Origin: Desulfobulbaceae bacterium UBA5611
Lineage (GTDB): Bacteria > Desulfobacterota > Desulfobulbia > Desulfobulbales > Desulfocapsaceae
Direction: 5' to 3'
NCBI GenBank assembly: GCA_002424635.1
Contig: DIKT01000090.1
Location: forward strand, 1 to 51,210
DNA: 51,210 nt
Each line of letters starts with the position of its first letter. Within the stretch, counting starts at the first letter, position 1. Below the pieces are notes generated by a model. It worked only from the letters and a program-made list of their open reading frames with translations. It made no database searches and was not told the origin of the DNA. Below are positions 8,018 through 17,492 of this stretch, piece by piece. The position numbers and the translations under genes were made by a program.

Positions 8018-11002
8018 ATGACCAACCGAGCCCATTCCGTACCATGGTACCACTCGCTGCCCGTCAAACTGGTGGCCACAGCCATCACTATCGAAATAAT
8101 CATGCTCTCGGCATTGCTGTTCAACAGTTTTCGTCTGCTTAATGACGCTGTGGAAACACAAACCCAGACCAAGCTGGAGGCACTTTCTCCTCTGCTTGAC
8201 GCCGCCCTGGCCGGACGCGTATTCCAGCGCGATCATGCGGAGGTAGCAGCTATCATCAACCGCTTGACCAGCGCCCCACGTAGCGAAATACTCTACATCA
8301 CTGTTCTTGACCCGGCGGGCCAGATCATCGCCTTATCAGGTAGTTATAATAGCAAAACATTGCCCGCAGAAGATCATAGCGTGGCCGAGGCGTTGAGCGA
8401 TCTTCGTTACGATGTGCGTCTGCCCCTGACTATCATCGGCACTGAAGTAGGCACCGTCCATTTCGGTCTGTCCCTGGCTTCAATGGTGACTACCCAGAAT
8501 CGGGTGGTCCGCGAAGGCATAATTATCGCCGCACTTGAAATTCTGTTGAGTCTGCTGCTGCTGGCCACTGTCGGTTATCTGGTCGCCCGCCATCTTCGGG
8601 CCTTGACGGAAGGCACCAAAAGAGTGGCCCAAGGCGACTATAATACCGAGATTATTATTCCCGGTCACGACGAGATCGCCATGCTGGCTGCTGATTTTAA
8701 TACTATGGCTGCGGCCGTTGCCACCAATGTCAAAAATCTCCGGGCCAGCGAGATGCGTTTTGCCGCTATTTTCAACGCCGTAGGCGAGGCTATTTTTGTG
8801 CACGATAGCGTAACCGGCCGCATATTTGATATTAACCAACGCATGTGCGATATGTACGGTTATACGCGCAAAGAGGTACTGCAGTTAAATATCGGCGCCC
8901 TCAGCGCCGGTTTCGCGCCCTATACTGCCAAGGAAGCCTTAAGCAAACTCCAGGCCGGACTGGCCGGCACGCCGCAAACCTTCGACTGGCTGGCCCGAAC
9001 CAAGGATGGCCATCTTTTTTGGGTGGAGGTCAGCCTGCGTTCCGCAAGAATTGGTGATGATGACCGCATGATTGCGGTGGTGCGGGATATCAGCGAGCGC
9101 AAAAAGGCGGAGAATGAAAGAAACGCGGCGATCGCCCGGTTCCAGACCCTGGTTGATAGCCTTGATGCCTTGGTTTATGTGGCTGATATGGCATCATTCG
9201 AAATACTTTTTATCAATAAATACGGACGTGAAATCTGGGGAGACATCATCGGCCGGAAATGCTGGCAATCCCTGCAAGCCAACCAGAGTGGACCTTGCGC
9301 CTTTTGTACCAATGATAAATTACTCGATATCAGCGGCCAGCCTACCGGCACTTATATCTGGGAATTTCAAAATACCTTGACTGAAGAATGGTATGAATGC
9401 CGGGATCAGGCTATCCTATGGACCGATGGCCGCCTGGTCCGGATGGAGATTGCCTTCAATATTACCCCCCGCAAAAAAGCAGAAGATGATCTGGCCGCTG
9501 AAAAAGAACGGCTGGCAGTGACCTTAAGCAGTATCGGCGATGGCGTTATTACCACCGACATTAATGGTGGCATCATGCTGCTCAACGCTGTGGCCGAAAA
9601 CCTCACCGGCTGGAGCCAGCAGGAAGCGCAGGGCCGGCCCCTGACGGAAATATTCAATATAATCCATGAACAGACCCGTAAACCATGCGAAAATCCGGTG
9701 GAGAAGGTCATGGCCTCAGGACAGATCATCGGCCTGGCCAATCATACTGCCCTGATCGCCAGAGACGGCAGAGAACGAAAAATAGCAGACAGCGGCGCCC
9801 CTATTCGTGACCGGGACGGACGGATCATTGGCGTCGTCCTGGTCTTTCGAGATGTCACCGATAAACAACGCATGGAAGAGGAATTATTAAAAATCAAGAA
9901 GTTGGAGTCGGTTGGTATCCTGGCAGGAGGAATTGCCCATGATTTTAATAATCTGCTGGCAGCCATCCTCGGTAATATCAACGTGGCCTTGCTGGATAGC
10001 GATTTAGGAGACGGCACCCGTAAACTGCTGACTGAAGCAGAAAAAGCATCTATCAGAGCCAAGGCCCTTACCCGTCAGCTCCTCACCTTTTCTACCGGCG
10101 GCCAACCGGTTAAAAAAACAACTTCCATCGTCGAAATTATCCGGGATACAGCTGAATTTATCCTGCATGGCAGTAAAATAAGCTGCCAGTATTCCCTGCC
10201 CGATGATCTATGGCTGGTCAATATTGATATGGGACAGATGAGCCAGGCCATTCAAAACATTATCATCAACGCCATGCATGCCATGCCTGATGGCGGCACT
10301 ATTCGCATTGCCTGCGAAAATATTGATCATCCGGCACCACCTATTACCTCTGCTGCAGATACTAACAAGTATATTAAAATCGAAATCAGTGATAACGGTA
10401 TCGGTATCCCGGCTCATCTGCTGGATAAAATTTTCGATCCTTATTTCAGCACCAAAGAAGAAGGCAGCGGTTTGGGGCTTGCTATTACCCATTCCATAAT
10501 CAGTAAGCATGATGGCTACATAGCAGTGCAGTCACGACCCGGCCATGGCACCACCTTTACTATTTATCTGCCGGTCTCAGACAGACAGGAAGAACAAAGA
10601 TCTGAAACAGTCATGAACATGGCTCGTAAGGCTACAGTCATGATCATGGATGACGAAAAACTCATCAGAGATGTCACCACTGCCATGCTTGACCTGTTAG
10701 GCCACGAAGTGGTTTTAGCTCAGGACGGCCAAGAGGCTATTGACTTGTATCGGCAACATAGTAAGGCGGGACAGCCGATTGACCTGATCATCATGGATCT
10801 GACCATACCGGGCGGTATGGGCGGAAAAACAGCCGTCCAGGAGATACTTGCCATCAATCCTGAGGCCAAGGTTATCGTTTCCAGCGGCTATTCTAATGAT
10901 CCGGTGATGGCCAATTTTCAGGACTATGGCTTTATTGCTGCTATTATCAAACCCTTTCAAATGCAGGATATCAAAGAGGCGCTCCAGAAGGCGCTGCAAT
11001 AA
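8018..11002 (+). CDS. hybrid sensor histidine kinase (HAMP, PAS x3, HisKA, HATPase, REC)
   Basis: This is a 994-residue membrane sensor kinase. ATG 8018 was chosen over an in-frame ATG at 7958 because it follows the preceding stop by 7 bp and precedes the first transmembrane helix directly. Order of parts: TM helix near 14-35, a periplasmic domain to about 165, a second TM helix (IIIAALEILLSLLLLATVGY), HAMP, and three PAS-like modules (FAAIFNAVGEAIF; FQTLVDSLDALVYV, with a Cys pair CAFC; LAVTLSSIGDGVITTD). HisKA follows with phosphorylatable His641 in GGIAHDFNN, then HATPase_c (DNGIGIP, GSGLGLAI), and a C-terminal receiver with Asp927 in IIMDLTIPGG. The receiver probably relays phosphate to an unlinked partner, since no DNA-binding output domain is attached. 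Pairing with the upstream binding protein suggests small-anion or nutrient sensing; this is inference. Confidence 0.93.
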   Translation: MTNRAHSVPWYHSLPVKLVATAITIEIIMLSALLFNSFRLLNDAVETQTQTKLEALSPLLDAALAGRVFQRDHAEVAAIINRLTSAPRSEILYITVLDPAGQIIALSGSYNSKTLPAEDHSVAEALSDLRYDVRLPLTIIGTEVGTVHFGLSLASMVTTQNRVVREGIIIAALEILLSLLLLATVGYLVARHLRALTEGTKRVAQGDYNTEIIIPGHDEIAMLAADFNTMAAAVATNVKNLRASEMRFAAIFNAVGEAIFVHDSVTGRIFDINQRMCDMYGYTRKEVLQLNIGALSAGFAPYTAKEALSKLQAGLAGTPQTFDWLARTKDGHLFWVEVSLRSARIGDDDRMIAVVRDISERKKAENERNAAIARFQTLVDSLDALVYVADMASFEILFINKYGREIWGDIIGRKCWQSLQANQSGPCAFCTNDKLLDISGQPTGTYIWEFQNTLTEEWYECRDQAILWTDGRLVRMEIAFNITPRKKAEDDLAAEKERLAVTLSSIGDGVITTDINGGIMLLNAVAENLTGWSQQEAQGRPLTEIFNIIHEQTRKPCENPVEKVMASGQIIGLANHTALIARDGRERKIADSGAPIRDRDGRIIGVVLVFRDVTDKQRMEEELLKIKKLESVGILAGGIAHDFNNLLAAILGNINVALLDSDLGDGTRKLLTEAEKASIRAKALTRQLLTFSTGGQPVKKTTSIVEIIRDTAEFILHGSKISCQYSLPDDLWLVNIDMGQMSQAIQNIIINAMHAMPDGGTIRIACENIDHPAPPITSAADTNKYIKIEISDNGIGIPAHLLDKIFDPYFSTKEEGSGLGLAITHSIISKHDGYIAVQSRPGHGTTFTIYLPVSDRQEEQRSETVMNMARKATVMIMDDEKLIRDVTTAMLDLLGHEVVLAQDGQEAIDLYRQHSKAGQPIDLIIMDLTIPGGMGGKTAVQEILAINPEAKVIVSSGYSNDPVMANFQDYGFIAAIIKPFQMQDIKEALQKALQ

Positions 11003-11069
11003 GATAACTCTAAAAGGGTACCCTGAAGAAGAGATTGGTCAGGTTATTCTTTCTTATAAAGTTTCAGTA

Positions 11070-11120
11070 GTCGTGTTGAAGCCTTATGTATTAAGTAAAA
11101 AGTAATTTCTTCAACACGAC
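11070..11120. terminator. 12-bp inverted repeat between convergent genes
   Basis: GTCGTGTTGAAG (11070-11081) and its exact complement CTTCAACACGAC (11109-11120) flank a 27-base AT-rich spacer. It lies between the ends of the kinase gene (+) and the DUF1566 gene (-), where a two-way terminator is expected. There is no run of T, so the terminator role is a guess. Confidence 0.4.
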
Positions 11121-11132
11121 AATGATGCCAAA

Positions 11133-12062
11133 TTATCGGCACAGCCTGCCGAAAGCGCCGGGAATACTTCCGGATGACCAGAAGGCGCGGCCTTGCTTAT
11201 AATCAACACACCAGTAGCCACCCGGTTTACGCTTGGCGGCGACAAAGATAAACGGCTGTTCTTGAGAAAAGCACGGGTTCAGATATAAACCCTTACTGTT
11301 CATCTCCGTCTCCATAAGCGACAGCGCCTCTTCCATGGTTGGTAGCCGCCAGTCATTAAAACCGGCAAACCCCTCAGTATTCAGGCCGGCCAGATTGCGC
11401 TGCAGGGTCCGATATGAGGCGATATCAAGACCTGACCGCTGCCACATGAGGCCGGTCCGTTCATCCGTGACGGTGAGGCCATCGCCATTATCAACCAGCA
11501 TGTTGTCAAACCGGCCTTGCGGATTGAGGATGGAATCAAAAAAATTCCACTTTTTTATCAGAGGTTCAAGCTGACCGTCATTAATAACGGCAGGCTCCAT
11601 CGGCAATACTGACCTCCGGCCGGTATAAGACTTCGCACCCTGCAGGGGTAAAATGCCCATATCTTCAACGCTCTTATCAGCATACACCGGTTTAACAAAC
11701 ACATCATCAGTGGTCTCGACCACATTATGGATCAGCCATTCCTGAATGGTGCCGTTTATAGCGTAGCTTTTTTCAAAGGCGGAAGAATCTCCCTGTTGCT
11801 GCACACATTGTTGCACCATCTCCAGCGGGGCATCTATCTCGGCTACTATCCGGGCAAATTTCACGCCGCGTTCCATCAGGCAGAGTTTGGGCGCAGTCCC
11901 CCAGTTATCAATAAAAAAATAATAAATCCGTTCACTATTATTGCGCACTCTTTCCCGGCCGCCCCATGACTCATATGTTCCGAAGCTCAGATCCGGTGTC
12001 ATTCCCCAATCGATTGTCTTAATTGTCGAATCACTCATGGAAAGCCTTTGAAACATGCCCAT
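11133..12062 (-). CDS. DUF1566 (Lcl C-terminal-like) domain protein
   Basis: This 309-residue protein has no evident signal peptide or membrane helix. The C-terminal half is a DUF1566 domain: VTDERTGLMWQRSG, then FAGFNDWRLPTMEEALSLME, and a final FWSSGSIPG-like segment. This fold is common in deltaproteobacterial surface and stress-related proteins and is related to C-type-lectin-like folds; no reaction is known for it. The N-terminal ~170 residues are not recognised. The start is supported by AAGGAG about 6 bases before the ATG. An internal Met9 is another possible start. It diverges from glgX over a ~180-bp gap. Confidence 0.7.
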   Translation of the reverse strand: MGMFQRLSMSDSTIKTIDWGMTPDLSFGTYESWGGRERVRNNSERIYYFFIDNWGTAPKLCLMERGVKFARIVAEIDAPLEMVQQCVQQQGDSSAFEKSYAINGTIQEWLIHNVVETTDDVFVKPVYADKSVEDMGILPLQGAKSYTGRRSVLPMEPAVINDGQLEPLIKKWNFFDSILNPQGRFDNMLVDNGDGLTVTDERTGLMWQRSGLDIASYRTLQRNLAGLNTEGFAGFNDWRLPTMEEALSLMETEMNSKGLYLNPCFSQEQPFIFVAAKRKPGGYWCVDYKQGRAFWSSGSIPGAFGRLCR

Positions 12063-12241
12063 AATATTCTCCTTATTTTATGGTTAAAAACAACTGACCG
12101 GCCTGAAAAAGAAAAAACCTTGGCATTTCAATTTAGAAAATAATTTTTTGATTTAGCCGTTCCTGGTGTATTCTATAAAAGAATTACTCCGGCATATATT
12201 ATTATACTAGCATGAATTTGATTATAATTCTCATTATCTAA

Positions 12242-14359
12242 ATGTCTATGAAAAAACCTTTCTCCACTTCCAGCGGCTTCGCTTTGCCTATCGGTAGTAC
12301 CATCCTCAGTGACGGTATTAATTTCTCGATTTTTTCCCGGCATGCCACAGGGGTCACGCTGATCATTAATCTTCCGGAGACTGCCAGGCTGCCGGCACAA
12401 CAGACCGAAATTATCTTGCATCCGAAGGTCAACAGGACCGGCGACCTGTGGCATATCCTGCTTAAAACAGACAGACAAGACCTTACATATGGATATCGAA
12501 TCAAAGGGCCGGTCGCCAGAGAAAAAAATGGTCTGGTCTATGACGATAAAATCCTGCTGCTTGACCCCGCCAGTCATAGCCATCGGCCACGAGCCTGGGG
12601 CAAAAAAATAGCTGAATTGGATAGCCCGCACTGCCAAATTATCAGACATGATTTCGATTGGCAGGATGATCAGCCGTTAAATATCCCACTGGCTAAATCC
12701 ATCATTTACGAGCTTCATGTCCGCGGCTTTACTCAACACAACAGCTCCAATGTGACCAGACCAGGGACTTACCAGGGCATTATTGAAAAAATTCCCTATC
12801 TGCAGGCATTAGGGATTACAGCGGTTGAACTCATGCCTGTTACTGAATTTGATGAAAACGACAATATTTTTCGCAATCCAGTGAGCGGCAAACCGCTGAA
12901 GAATTTCTGGGGCTATAATCCCATATCTTTTTTCGCCTTAAAATCAGGGTATGCCGGTGATCAGAGACAACATATTAATGAATTTAAGGCTATGGTCCTA
13001 GCTCTGCACAAGGCTGGCATCGAGGTCATCCTTGATATGGTTTTTAATCACACCGGCGAAGGAAGCTACGAAGGGACCACCAGCAGTTTCCGCGGGATCG
13101 ACAACAGCATCTATTACATGCTCGATCCGGAGACCTACGAGTATCTTAACTTTTCCGGCTGCGGCAATACCATGAACTGCAACCATCCGATAGTCAGAGA
13201 CCTGATCCGGGATTCCCTGCGTTACTGGGTCATAGAGATGCATGTGGATGGTTTCCGTTTTGATCTCGCGTCTATTCTGGGCCGCGACACCACAGGGCAA
13301 CTGCTGGCCAATCCACCGATGATCGAAATGATTGCCGAAGATGCTGTCCTGCGCGACACCAAGATCATTGCCGAGGCCTGGGACGCCGCCGGTCTCTATC
13401 AAGTGGGTACCTTCTCCACCGATGCCCGCTGGGCCGAATGGAATGGCCTGTTCCGTGATGATGTCCGGGCCTTTATGGCTGGCCTTGACAATACGGTCGG
13501 TAATCTGGCCACTCGTATTGCCGGCAGCTCAGACCTTTATGAATCGAGTTATCGTCACCCGTTTAATTCGATTAACTTCATCACCAGTCATGATGGCTTT
13601 ACCCTTCTCGATCTGGTCAGTTTTAATGACAAGCGTAACGAGGAAAATGGAGAAGAAAATCGGGACGGCGATAACCATAATCTCAGCTGGAACAGCGGCG
13701 CCGAAGGGGTTACCCGCAGTAAACACATCCAGGCCTTACGTTTACGGCGGATGCGGAGCATGATCCTGATCATGTTTATTTCCCAGGGAGTGCCCATGAT
13801 CAATGCCGGTGACGAATTCGGGCACAGCAAAAAAGGCAACAATAACAGCTGGTGCCAGGATAATAATATAAACTGGCTCAATTGGAATCTGCTGGAAACA
13901 AACCAGGGGCTGGTCCGTTTTGTTCAGCAATGCATTCTGCTGCGTAAGAATAATTCGATCTTTCAACGGACGAGTTTTTTTTCCAGTCTGGAAGGTGGCG
14001 ACGATTGTAGCGCCGACAATCCGGAAATCATCTGGCAATCGCTCACCCCGTGTGAGCAGGACTGGTCTGCTGAATGTCATACCCTTGCTTTTCTTCTTCA
14101 TGGCAATAGAAACGAGCAGGAGCAGAATGACGATTTTTTTATTATGCTCAATGGTGATCGCACAAAAGATGCCGATTTCACCTTGCCGCCGGTTCCGGGC
14201 CAGAGCAAACAGATCTGGTATCAAATCATCGATACCAGCCTTGATTCCCCCCATAATTTTCTCACCCGCCAACAGGCCCCAGCCAGAATCCCGAAGACAA
14301 CAGTCAATGTCAAAGCAATGGGAATTATCGTCCTGCAATCCGCATCAACTACTCTCTGA
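12242..14359 (+). CDS. glgX: glycogen debranching enzyme GlgX / TreX (GH13_11)
   Basis: Isoamylase-type enzyme that hydrolyses alpha-1,6 branches of glycogen or limit dextrin. The 705 residues show an N-terminal CBM48-like beta domain (to about 140) and the TIM-barrel signatures of GH13: ELHVRGFT, VILDMVFNHTGEG, then nucleophile Asp341 in DGFRFDLAS, acid/base Glu378 in IIAEAWDAAG, and Asp451 in FITSHDGFTLLDL. The length fits GlgX (650-720). TreY and TreZ are encoded at 38.9-43.8 kb in the same window, so the protein probably acts as TreX, supplying linear maltodextrins for trehalose formation. An in-frame ATG two codons later (12248) is an equal start candidate; no clear Shine-Dalgarno is seen. 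Confidence 0.93.
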   Translation: MSMKKPFSTSSGFALPIGSTILSDGINFSIFSRHATGVTLIINLPETARLPAQQTEIILHPKVNRTGDLWHILLKTDRQDLTYGYRIKGPVAREKNGLVYDDKILLLDPASHSHRPRAWGKKIAELDSPHCQIIRHDFDWQDDQPLNIPLAKSIIYELHVRGFTQHNSSNVTRPGTYQGIIEKIPYLQALGITAVELMPVTEFDENDNIFRNPVSGKPLKNFWGYNPISFFALKSGYAGDQRQHINEFKAMVLALHKAGIEVILDMVFNHTGEGSYEGTTSSFRGIDNSIYYMLDPETYEYLNFSGCGNTMNCNHPIVRDLIRDSLRYWVIEMHVDGFRFDLASILGRDTTGQLLANPPMIEMIAEDAVLRDTKIIAEAWDAAGLYQVGTFSTDARWAEWNGLFRDDVRAFMAGLDNTVGNLATRIAGSSDLYESSYRHPFNSINFITSHDGFTLLDLVSFNDKRNEENGEENRDGDNHNLSWNSGAEGVTRSKHIQALRLRRMRSMILIMFISQGVPMINAGDEFGHSKKGNNNSWCQDNNINWLNWNLLETNQGLVRFVQQCILLRKNNSIFQRTSFFSSLEGGDDCSADNPEIIWQSLTPCEQDWSAECHTLAFLLHGNRNEQEQNDDFFIMLNGDRTKDADFTLPPVPGQSKQIWYQIIDTSLDSPHNFLTRQQAPARIPKTTVNVKAMGIIVLQSASTTL

Positions 14360-14462
14360 TCGCAAATGAATTGAAGATAAAGCGTACTGAAAATTCTGGC
14401 GAAGGCATTAATTTCTCTGCTGAGGCCCTGGCTTGCGCGGCTCCTGTTCACCATTTTGGCCA

Positions 14463-14509
14463 ATGCTTTTTAGGCACCAGAACTGAACACACTCCCAGCT
14501 AAAAAGCAT
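14463..14509. terminator. 11-bp inverted repeat downstream of glgX
   Basis: ATGCTTTTTAG (14463-14473) pairs exactly with CTAAAAAGCAT (14499-14509) across 25 bases. It lies in the ~280-bp gap between glgX and the lipoprotein gene. It could end the glgX transcript or be an operator. The rest of the gap shows nothing recognisable. Confidence 0.3.
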
Positions 14510-14639
14510 ATTGAATATATTGCTTTTCTGTTCGAAGAAGACTAATCTAAAATCTTCTGTTCAGCTATCAACAGACACCTTCCGGGTCCAAACTGATTTT
14601 AAGCTGAATGACTATAATAATTTTTACCATGAGGATAAC

Positions 14640-15485
14640 ATGAAGCATAAACTTTTGAAATCAGCGCTCTGCCTCTTTCTTTTGCTACCCGCCTGTAATA
14701 ATGATCAAGACAAAACAACAAGCCCGGCAGTAAAAACCGATACTCAAGCCCCGGTAACAACAACAGCCGAAACGGCTGCCCTGCCATCAGATACCGCCCA
14801 GCAGGGTCAAACTATCAGTGGTAAAGTTTTGGAATGCATGAACTCCGGCGGTTATACTTATATGAAATTAAATACCGGCGATCAGCCATGGATTGCTATT
14901 CCTCAGGCCGAGGTTAAAGCAGGTGACGATGTCTCCTGTTATAATGGCATGGTGATGTCTAATTTCACCAGCAAGACACTGAACCGGACCTTTGATTCCA
15001 TTATTTTTTCTTCCGGTCTGGTCAAAAACGAGCCTGTGCAACCTGCAACCGATAACGCCGGGGCCGATTCATTTGCCAGCGCCGTCCAAGAAGAAACACC
15101 TCAGGCAAGTATGGCTGAATCCGGCGGCAGCGTAGGCGCCGTAGCACCTTTTACTGAAATCAAAGTAGAGAAAGCCACGGGTGACAATAGCTACATAGTG
15201 GAAGAGATCTTTACCCAAAGCAGCAAACTTGACGGCAAGACCGTACGTGTTCAAGGTAAAGTCACAAAATTCAGCCCCAACATCATGGGCAAAAACTGGA
15301 TTCATCTGCAGGATGGCAGCGGAGATCCTTTAAAAAATACCCATGATCTGGTCGTCACTACCAATATGGAGCCACCACAGGACCAGGACATCATTACCAT
15401 AGAGGGTACGGTAAGGGCCAACAAGGACTTTGGTGCCGGTTATAGTTATGAGGTCATGATTGAAGAGGCACAACTGGTTAAATAA
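14640..15485 (+). CDS. lipoprotein with tandem OB-fold-like domains
   Basis: The start is ATG 14640, preceded by GAGG at a good distance; the open frame upstream to 14511 lacks a signal. The 281-residue product begins with a lipoprotein signal ending in LLLPAC, so the mature protein would be lipid-anchored at Cys19. After a Thr/Ala-rich linker come two modules. The first (SGKVLECMNSGGYTYMKLN..., about 58-125) resembles the NrfJ-like family of small exported proteins seen near c-type cytochrome genes. The second (about 190-281) reads as an OB-fold (GKTVRVQGKVTKF, WIHLQDGSG, DIITIEGTVRANKDFG). Binding partners are unknown. It is followed 17 bp later by the PanE-like gene, but the functions look unrelated. 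Confidence 0.7.
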   Translation: MKHKLLKSALCLFLLLPACNNDQDKTTSPAVKTDTQAPVTTTAETAALPSDTAQQGQTISGKVLECMNSGGYTYMKLNTGDQPWIAIPQAEVKAGDDVSCYNGMVMSNFTSKTLNRTFDSIIFSSGLVKNEPVQPATDNAGADSFASAVQEETPQASMAESGGSVGAVAPFTEIKVEKATGDNSYIVEEIFTQSSKLDGKTVRVQGKVTKFSPNIMGKNWIHLQDGSGDPLKNTHDLVVTTNMEPPQDQDIITIEGTVRANKDFGAGYSYEVMIEEAQLVK

Positions 15486-15502
15486 GGCATAACAACTTTT
15501 CA

Positions 15503-16462
15503 ATGCATATTGCCATCGCGGGTCCGGGAGCCTTAGGCTGTCTGTTTGTTTCTTTACTTGCCAATAAAAAACAAAACCACACAGATCGCCTCTGGCTCCT
15601 TGATCATAATAAGGAGCGGGCCAACCTGTTGAATCAACAGGGCATCATCTACGAGACTGGCCGGGATCTGCAGCGAACCATGATTCCGGTCGTCACTGAT
15701 CCTCGAACCATTAAACCGGTCGACATAATTCTCTTTTGTGTCAAATCCTATAGTCTTAATGCCTGTCTGCACTTCTGTCTGCCTTTGCTCTCACCAAAAA
15801 CCCTTGTGGTCTTCCTGCAAAATGGTATCGGCCATCTTGATATCCAGGAACGGCTGAAGCTCCCGAGCAGCCCAGCCTTCATCAGCAGTTCTGAAGGAGC
15901 TACCCTGGTGGCCCCTGGCCATGTCCTGCATGCCGGCCGAGGCACCACGCAAGTTGGTTTTCTGCACCAGCCTGCCCAGCTACAGCAGCAACAATTGGCC
16001 GAGCTTACCCAAACCCTCCAGGCCGCAGGTCTTGCGATTGCCCAATCGATGGATATTCGTAGCCAGCTCTGGGCCAAGCTGTTTATCAATGCCGGAATTA
16101 ACCCGCTGACCGCCCTCTACCAGCGCAGCAATGGCCAGCTTCTGACGTCCTGTGCTGCTCGCAGCAGAATCAAAAACATTGTCCAGGAAGCAGAGGCGGT
16201 GGCCAGGGCTTGCGGCATTGCCATTACCACCGATCCATTGAAGGCCACTTTTACGGTCTGCACTAAAACCGCGCGCAATATTTCCTCCATGCTCCAGGAC
16301 CGCCGGCACAAACGGCCAACCGAGATCGACTCTATCAATGGTGCCGTGGTTCATGCCGGCAAAAGTTTGGGCCTGGCCACTCCTTTTAACGAAGAAGTTG
16401 TGCAGCAGATAAAGGCAATGGAAGCTGCCTACAACCAGGACGAGCAGAAGGATGAGACATGA
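15503..16462 (+). CDS. panE: 2-dehydropantoate 2-reductase (PanE/ApbA family)
   Basis: NADPH-dependent ketopantoate reductase of pantothenate (vitamin B5, coenzyme A) synthesis. The 319-residue protein opens with a Rossmann motif, IAGPGALGCLFVSLL, in place of the usual GxGxxG (here GPGALG). LFCVKSY near 80 matches the family's 'VKT/S' segment holding the conserved lysine. The C-terminal helical domain has KLFINAGINPLTAL, with the conserved Lys and Asn of the active site, and a typical RPTEIDSINGAVV stretch close to the family's ExDxxNG signature. The family also contains paralogues acting on other 2-keto acids, so the exact substrate is likely but not certain. It overlaps the next gene by 4 bases (ATGA). 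Confidence 0.85.
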   Translation: MHIAIAGPGALGCLFVSLLANKKQNHTDRLWLLDHNKERANLLNQQGIIYETGRDLQRTMIPVVTDPRTIKPVDIILFCVKSYSLNACLHFCLPLLSPKTLVVFLQNGIGHLDIQERLKLPSSPAFISSSEGATLVAPGHVLHAGRGTTQVGFLHQPAQLQQQQLAELTQTLQAAGLAIAQSMDIRSQLWAKLFINAGINPLTALYQRSNGQLLTSCAARSRIKNIVQEAEAVARACGIAITTDPLKATFTVCTKTARNISSMLQDRRHKRPTEIDSINGAVVHAGKSLGLATPFNEEVVQQIKAMEAAYNQDEQKDET

Positions 16463-17031
16463 AAATCCAGAGTAGGGAGATTGGCTTTGATCTGGATGGC
16501 GTGATTGCTGATACCGCTGAGGCCTTTATTCGGCTGGCCTGTGAGGAATACGCCTTTTGCTCTTTCACTCTGGCAGATATCACCACCTTCCAGGTGGAAG
16601 ATTGTCTGGATATTCCCCTGCCGGTGGTAGAGAGGATTTTTGACGCTATCCTGCAGGATTCGTTGGCCACCGGCCTGCAACCCATGCCAGGGTCAGTTGA
16701 GGTAATCACCGCAATGACCTTATCCGCCCCGGTAACCATCATCACTGCCCGCTCGCTGCAGCAACCGGTAGAAGAGTGGCTGGACCATTTCTTTCCGGCC
16801 CCGGTCTGCGCTAATATCCGCCTGGTGGCTATGGGTTGTCACACTGACAAGGCCCGCTATATCCACGAGCACAAGCTGCGCTATTTTGTCGATGATCGGG
16901 CCGAGACCTGTGTGCAGCTGGCCGCTATGGCCATCACCCCTTTTGTTTTTTCTCAACCGTGGAATCAAGGCAACCATGGGCTGCAGAGCGTTACCGGCTG
17001 GCAGGAAATTCAGACGATGCTGGCCTTGTAA
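16459..17031 (+). CDS. HAD-superfamily phosphatase
   Basis: This 190-residue haloacid-dehalogenase-type hydrolase shows the expected motifs. Motif I is FDLDGVIADT with nucleophile Asp11 and acid Asp13; motif II is the Thr in TIITARS; motif III is a Lys in HTDKARYI; motif IV is YFVDDRAET. The small helical cap between motifs I and II and the overall size recall the 5'(3')-deoxyribonucleotidase-like (NT5C) group, but the substrate cannot be fixed from sequence. The start overlaps the stop of the PanE-like gene, so translation is probably coupled. Confidence 0.8.
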   Translation: MKIQSREIGFDLDGVIADTAEAFIRLACEEYAFCSFTLADITTFQVEDCLDIPLPVVERIFDAILQDSLATGLQPMPGSVEVITAMTLSAPVTIITARSLQQPVEEWLDHFFPAPVCANIRLVAMGCHTDKARYIHEHKLRYFVDDRAETCVQLAAMAITPFVFSQPWNQGNHGLQSVTGWQEIQTMLAL

Positions 17032-17063
17032 ACAATAAAAATAATAACTACTAAGCCCAAGCC

Positions 17064-17492
17064 ATGCATTGTCCTCACTGCCATGCCGATATCCCTGTTT
17101 TTCGTAATCCGGTTCCCACCGTCGATATCATAATTGAGGTTGGGGAAGAGATCGTCCTCATCAAACGAAAAAACCCGCCATACGGCTGGGCCTTGCCGGG
17201 CGGGTTCGTCGATTATGGTGAGTCATACGAGCAGGCGGCCTTGCGGGAAGCAGCGGAGGAGACCGGCCTGACAGTGCAGAATCTGATACAGTTCCACACC
17301 TATTCCGATCCCGGCCGTGATCCGCGGCAGCACACCGCCTCCACTGTCTTCATCGGCCAGGCTCATGATAAACCAAAGGCTGGCGATGATGCCGCCGAGG
17401 CCGGACTGTTTTCAGCGGCTAATCTGCCGGCACTGGTCTTTGATCATGACCGGATTCTAGCAGATTATTTCGCCGCCGCTTTCAAAAAATAA
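17064..17492 (+). CDS. Nudix hydrolase
   Basis: This 142-residue protein carries a complete Nudix box from GGFVDYGES to REAAEETGL (about residues 48-69), matching Gx5Ex7REUxEExGU. It should hydrolyse a nucleoside diphosphate linked to another group, using Mg2+ or Mn2+. WALPGGFVDYGE is typical of the ADP-ribose pyrophosphatase-like branch. The N-terminus has a CPHC pair, a short treble-clef-like start seen in some NADH pyrophosphatase relatives, but no second Cys pair. It begins 32 bp after the HAD gene. Its last 11 bases overlap the opposite-strand small ORF at 17482-17643. Confidence 0.85.
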   Translation: MHCPHCHADIPVFRNPVPTVDIIIEVGEEIVLIKRKNPPYGWALPGGFVDYGESYEQAALREAAEETGLTVQNLIQFHTYSDPGRDPRQHTASTVFIGQAHDKPKAGDDAAEAGLFSAANLPALVFDHDRILADYFAAAFKK

